A stretch of DNA of 37,923 bases from Planctomycetota bacterium (GTDB lineage Bacteria > Planctomycetota > Phycisphaerae > WQYP01). The number at the start of each line of letters is the position of its first letter. Position 1 is the first letter of the stretch. Shown in pieces: positions 34,259 to 37,923 of the stretch. Below the pieces are notes generated by a model that did no database searches, had not been told where the DNA came from, and worked only from the letters and a program-made list of their open reading frames with translations. The stretch lies in NCBI GenBank assembly GCA_021818445.1, contig JAKAEB010000037.1:1-37923 (forward strand), read 5' to 3'. Position numbers and translations under genes: made by a program.

Positions 34259-34308
34259 CGGACAGACCACTACGATCCTTTTGCGTGTTTCAGTGGGCCA
34301 GTGCCTGA

Positions 34309-34683
34309 TTATTTGCTGGCGTTGACGAATTGCATACGCACTTCGTACAAGGCCATATCCAGCATCTGCTTTTCTTCCGTCGTCAGATTGCCTTTGGTTT
34401 TCTGCTCCAGAATACCCATGGTATCAATGTAGAATTTTGCCATATCCAGGTCGCGGGTTTTCTGACCGTCGGGCGCTTCAATCACACCCATGGCCATCAG
34501 CGCCGGCACCGCCAACTGCTGAATCATCATCTCAAATGATGGCTTAGGCAGTTCGGTCGCCTCATCACCTTCTGCGGGCGGGCCGTCAATCTTTCCCGCC
34601 AATTGCTCCTTTTCCCTCCGCGCTTGATCCTTAAATTCGTTGTCGATATTCATTCCCGGATTCACATTATCAAAGGTCGGCAT
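34309..34683 (-). CDS. DUF1844 domain-containing protein
   Basis: A 124-residue small acidic protein. Residues about 48-122 match DUF1844: PSFEMMIQQLAVPALMAMGVIEAPDG, DLDMAKFYIDTMGILEQKTKGNLTTEEKQMLDMALYEVRMQFV. The first 45 residues are polar and variable. The domain is widespread in deltaproteobacteria, acidobacteria and planctomycetes and has no known function. The ATG at 34683 is preceded by GAGGAAAGGA with good spacing. It is divergent from the adenylosuccinate lyase gene. Confidence 0.92.
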   Translation of the reverse strand: MPTFDNVNPGMNIDNEFKDQARREKEQLAGKIDGPPAEGDEATELPKPSFEMMIQQLAVPALMAMGVIEAPDGQKTRDLDMAKFYIDTMGILEQKTKGNLTTEEKQMLDMALYEVRMQFVNASK

Positions 34684-34835
34684 CAGGTTGTCCTTTCCTC
34701 ACTGGCCTTAAGCCATTATCTTAACAACTTTGCTGCTCATCCGCAGCCACCATTGAGATTGTGTCGGTTCGGTGCCGATAGAGTCAACAGCACCGGAGTG
34801 CAGATGAGTGAAGAAAGGCAACGGCAAAGACAGGT

Positions 34836-36275
34836 ATGAACGATATAAGCGTACACCAAACTTATCAGAGTCCGCTTGCAACGCGCAATGCGTCGCCTGA
34901 GATGCTCGCGGTGTTTTCCGCCCAGCGCAAATTTTCCACATGGAGGCGCATATGGTTGGCGTTGGCGGAGGCCCAACGGGAAATTGGCCTGCCCATCAGC
35001 GAGACGCAGATCAATGAAATGCGCAGCCATCTGGACGATATTGATTTCGAGGAGGCCGCCCGGCAGGAGGCCAAATTACGCCATGACGTCATGGCTCATC
35101 TTCACACATTTGCCAAAGCGGCACCATTGGCAAAACCCATCATCCATCTCGGGGCCACGTCGATGGATATTGTGGATAACACGGATGTTTTATTGCTGCG
35201 TGACGGGCTCGATATCATCACACGCAAGCTCGCAAATCTGATAGACGCCCTTGCTGCTTTCGCGCTGCAATGGAAAAACCTCCCCACGTTGGCTTACACC
35301 CATCTTCAACCCGCCCAGCCGACAACCCTTGGCAAAAGGGCCGTCTTATGGTGTTACGATTTCGTTTTGGCGCTGGGAGAAATTGAATTGCGCCGCGAAA
35401 CACTGATGCTGCGCGGCATCAAGGGTACAACCGGCACGCAGGCATCGTTTCTGGAGCTTTTTGAAGGCGACCATGAACGCGTTCGCCAATTGGAATATGC
35501 TGTGGCTGCTAAATTGGGTTTTGATCGGGTCCACCCCGTTTCAGGCCAGACCTATTCACGCATGGTAGATGTGCAGGTGGTGACCAGCCTGGCGCTGGTG
35601 GGTGCCGCAGCCCATAAAATGGCGCAGGACATCCGGCTGCTTTCAGCTTTCAAGGAAATTGACGAGCCATTTGAGGAATACCAGGTCGGTTCCTCCGCCA
35701 TGGCGTATAAACGCAACCCCGTTCTCTCCGAGCGTGCAACAGGTTTGGCGCGTTGGCTGATGGGTATTGTATCGCAACCCATGTTTACCGCCGCCCAGCA
35801 GATGTTTGAACGCACGCTCGATGATTCATCCAATAAACGATTAAGCATTCCCGAGGCATTTCTCACCTGCGATGCCATTCTGGACTTAATGATTCACGTG
35901 GCCCGCGGACTGGTCGTCAATACGCAGGTCATAGCGCGGCGGCTGAATGATGAACTGCCGTTTATGGCGACGGAGAATATTCTTATGGCGGCGGTAAAGG
36001 CGGGGGGCGACCGGCAGGAACTGCACGAAAAAATCCGCGCGCATTCACTCAATGCCGCCCGGGAGGTGAAAGAATTCGGCAGGCCGAATGACCTTCTGGA
36101 CCGTCTCAAATCAGATGCTGCGTTCAAAGGGGCCGATCTTCACGCCGCCGTGGCCGCCGAGCAATTTGTCGGTCGATCGGCGCAGCAGGTGGACGAGTTT
36201 ATCACGTACACGGTGGCACCTATCCGCAGGCGCTATGCGGGCCATTTGGACCATCAGGTAAAACTCAAGGTGTAA
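34836..36275 (+). CDS. purB: Adenylosuccinate lyase, eukaryote-like form
   Basis: A 479-residue enzyme of purine synthesis that splits SAICAR and adenylosuccinate, releasing fumarate. The fumarase/aspartase superfamily signature is GSSAMAYKRNP at residues 285-295, holding the catalytic serine. Other strong blocks are RHDVMAHLHTF, HLGATSMDIVDNTD, THLQPAQPTTLGKR, GTTGTQASFLELFEGD, FERTLDDSSNKR and PFMATENILMA. By recollection of the sequences, the length and these blocks resemble the human/yeast enzyme much more than the roughly 430-residue B. subtilis type. The start is supported by alignment of YQSPLATRNASPEM with the family N terminus; the ribosome site is weak. Tetramer and cytoplasmic location are expected for the family. 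Confidence 0.95.
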   Translation: MNDISVHQTYQSPLATRNASPEMLAVFSAQRKFSTWRRIWLALAEAQREIGLPISETQINEMRSHLDDIDFEEAARQEAKLRHDVMAHLHTFAKAAPLAKPIIHLGATSMDIVDNTDVLLLRDGLDIITRKLANLIDALAAFALQWKNLPTLAYTHLQPAQPTTLGKRAVLWCYDFVLALGEIELRRETLMLRGIKGTTGTQASFLELFEGDHERVRQLEYAVAAKLGFDRVHPVSGQTYSRMVDVQVVTSLALVGAAAHKMAQDIRLLSAFKEIDEPFEEYQVGSSAMAYKRNPVLSERATGLARWLMGIVSQPMFTAAQQMFERTLDDSSNKRLSIPEAFLTCDAILDLMIHVARGLVVNTQVIARRLNDELPFMATENILMAAVKAGGDRQELHEKIRAHSLNAAREVKEFGRPNDLLDRLKSDAAFKGADLHAAVAAEQFVGRSAQQVDEFITYTVAPIRRRYAGHLDHQVKLKV

Positions 36276-36361
36276 AATGCCATTTAGGCGGCGCGATGCG
36301 ATGTACCGGTCCCCGATGGTTGCACAAATAATGAGTGTAGGTCGGGGGGTGACCTGGGTAA

Positions 36362-37477
36362 ATGGCTGACGTGAAAATTGAAACTGTGCAATGTGATCTG
36401 CCCCTGAACCTTTACGGCCCGGGACCTGACCTAAATAATGCCCGCGGCATTGAACTCATCAGCCTGACGCCCGATCTGGAGGTGTCCTTTGACGCGTTCC
36501 AGCTTCGTCACCGACTTGATACACCCACCGCCCGGCTTACCTACCGCAGCATCTTCAGCGGGTCATATCCCGCCACGCTGCTGCCAATCGCCCGGGTGCT
36601 TGCCGATGGTGATGCGGCCAAATTGATTTTTAATGTGGGGCACCGCACCACGATTGAATCTGAACGACCCGATCCGCTGGAAATTGAAGCAGTGATACTC
36701 CCGATGAAAAATTTTCACGGCAGTTCATGGACGACCCTGTGCATTTCATCACAGGTCGGTTGCCGCATGGGGTGCACATTTTGCCAAACCGGCCGGATGG
36801 GGCTTATCAGTCAGTTGTCCGCCGGTCATATCATATCGCAGGTTATTTCCGCCCGGCGCTGGCTTGAAGAAAATCGCCCGGGCGTTGCGATTAAAAATAT
36901 TGTATTTATGGGCATGGGCGAACCGCTGGATAACGCCGATGCCGTCTTTACCGCCATACGCCGATTGACCGAACCGCGGGGTATAGCCTATGCACCGGCC
37001 CGTATCACCCTTTCTACGGTCGGGCGCATCGATGGCCTCAAACGTCTCGCGACAGAACGGCTCCCACCGGTGCGGCTCGCCATCTCCATCACCAGTGCCG
37101 ACGATGCCCTGCGCAACCGGCTTATGCCAATCAATCGGGCCATGCCCCTGGCGCAACTGCGGCAGGCATTAATCGCTTTACCCCGTTCGTCGCGCAGCCG
37201 ATATCTCATTCAGTATGTGCTGCTCAAGGACGTAAATGACAGCACTGCCGACGCCCATTTGCTTGTCGAGTGGTGCCGCGATCTGCCCGTCACCGTCAAT
37301 GTGATTACCTATAACCCGCAGGATCCCCCGGTATTTGAAGCCTCGCCGCAGGAACGTATCGACGCATTTATGGCGGTGCTCAAAGCCAATCGAATACTGG
37401 TTAAGCGCCGCACCACGATTTGCCAGTCGCGCATGGGGGCGTGTGGACAGTTGGGCAATCCAAATCTGCATCGATAG
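36362..37477 (+). CDS. RlmN/Cfr-family radical SAM methyltransferase, divergent
   Basis: A 371-residue radical SAM protein. The iron-sulfur motif CRMGCTFC places cysteines at 134, 138 and 141. SSQVGC precedes it, GMGEPLDN follows, then RITLSTVG, LAISITSADDALRNRLMPINR, YVLLKDVNDS, VNVITYNP and GACGQL, whose C361 equals the methyl-carrying cysteine of RlmN. Family members methylate A2503 of 23S rRNA, and RlmN also A37 of some tRNAs. The first 80 residues do not show RlmN's helical accessory domain (the PFRAxQIFxWIY block), although the strand before the core (KLIFNV...IEAVILPM) aligns. It may be a lineage form of RlmN or a paralogue with another substrate. It follows purB by 86 nt. Confidence 0.88.
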   Translation: MADVKIETVQCDLPLNLYGPGPDLNNARGIELISLTPDLEVSFDAFQLRHRLDTPTARLTYRSIFSGSYPATLLPIARVLADGDAAKLIFNVGHRTTIESERPDPLEIEAVILPMKNFHGSSWTTLCISSQVGCRMGCTFCQTGRMGLISQLSAGHIISQVISARRWLEENRPGVAIKNIVFMGMGEPLDNADAVFTAIRRLTEPRGIAYAPARITLSTVGRIDGLKRLATERLPPVRLAISITSADDALRNRLMPINRAMPLAQLRQALIALPRSSRSRYLIQYVLLKDVNDSTADAHLLVEWCRDLPVTVNVITYNPQDPPVFEASPQERIDAFMAVLKANRILVKRRTTICQSRMGACGQLGNPNLHR

Positions 37478-37522
37478 GCGATTCGGCTGTCACAAACCCG
37501 TCGTGCGTGTCCGCCAATTATA

Positions 37523-37923
37523 TTAAAAAATAACCAGATCGTCCTTGTGAATCACACAGTCGGGACTATGCTCTCGCTGCAATGCAGCGGCAATATCCCG
37601 CGAAGCCAGGCCCTTGATTGTCTTTACATCATCGCTGCTGAATTTCGTTTTTCCGCGCCCAAGCACCCCGGCCTGTGATTCTGCAACCTCCACCACATCG
37701 CCGGCAGAAAATAAGCCGGTGACCCCTACAATCCCCCTGGCCAGAAGCGATTTTTCATTGCGCAAGGCGGTCGCCGCACCGCCATCAATGTGGATGATCC
37801 CGCTGGGCTGGCGTGACATGATCCATCGGTCCCATGCGGCGAGTTTCTTTTTGCCGGGCATGATCAGAGTTCCGGTCGCATCACCTCGAATTAATTTTCC
37901 AATGATGTCCGGCGTTTTGCCGT
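37523..37923 (-). CDS. proB: Glutamate 5-kinase, C-terminal PUA part (cut by window end)
   Basis: The last 133 residues or so of a minus-strand gene that runs off the right edge. The visible frame continues open to the end, reading KTPDIIGKLIRGDATGTLIMPG and then a PUA domain: AAWDRWIMSRQPSGIIHIDGGAATALRNEKSLLARGIVGVTGLFSAGDVVEV. The block before the PUA domain (GTLIxPG...W) is typical of ProB, which phosphorylates glutamate in proline synthesis. The kinase domain and start lie outside. It converges on the radical SAM gene. Confidence 0.9.
   Translation of the reverse strand, partial: GKTPDIIGKLIRGDATGTLIMPGKKKLAAWDRWIMSRQPSGIIHIDGGAATALRNEKSLLARGIVGVTGLFSAGDVVEVAESQAGVLGRGKTKFSSDDVKTIKGLASRDIAAALQREHSPDCVIHKDDLVIF

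Overview
The window looks like a chromosomal fragment of a planctomycete of the Phycisphaerae type. This rests on three secreted proteins ending in PEP-CTERM sorting signals, a TIGR03790-family protein (a family reported to co-occur with exosortase), a pseudopilin with a planctomycete-style C-terminal DG-H motif, and secreted proteins of a style common in that class. The taxonomic call is inference. No rRNA, tRNA, CRISPR array or intact transposase was recognised.

Layout. 186-3841: an acyl-CoA dehydrogenase-like protein, a GH4 glycosidase, a nitroreductase and a small zinc-ribbon membrane protein. 3935-15332: the metabolic centrepiece, a pectin/rhamnogalacturonan region. A sodium:solute symporter is divergent from a three-gene operon of a giant pectate-lyase-like PEP-CTERM protein, a HEAT-repeat rhamnogalacturonan lyase and a rhamnogalacturonan acetylesterase-like SGNH hydrolase. 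15580-19713: a tightly packed housekeeping operon with rarA, 5-formyl-THF cyclo-ligase, a LysM/L,D-transpeptidase-like protein that has lost its catalytic cysteine, and a zinc-ribbon/membrane/VWA-like protein. 19761-23634: TIGR03790 protein and M20 amidohydrolase in one leftward operon, divergent from a small membrane protein.

23631-24178 holds a 271-bp hairpin-rich element with terminal inverted repeats, probably a non-autonomous mobile element. 24179-31690 is a regulatory and surface-protein island: a XylR-type regulator, two lectin-fold (LamG/ConA-like) PEP-CTERM proteins, a pseudopilin and a ROK repressor. It has three clear intrinsic terminators, one near-consensus sigma70 promoter with a structured leader of about 420 nt, and several perfect or near-perfect palindromes. 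31889-34162 is a large secreted protein ending in an internal pseudopilin-like module. 34309-37923 returns to core functions: DUF1844 protein, a eukaryote-like adenylosuccinate lyase, a divergent RlmN/Cfr-family radical SAM enzyme and the C-terminal PUA part of glutamate 5-kinase, cut by the window end.

How the genes may work together. The secreted lyases and esterase would deacetylate and cleave the backbone of pectin, especially rhamnogalacturonan I. The symporter would import released sugars and the GH4 enzyme could act inside the cell. The XylR-like and ROK regulators are the kind that sense sugars and may control the adjacent lectin-fold surface proteins. No single undescribed system is proven. 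The best candidates for new biology are the lectin/PEP-CTERM/pseudopilin island with its leaders and palindromes, the fused lyases, the pseudo-L,D-transpeptidase pair and the small hairpin-rich element.
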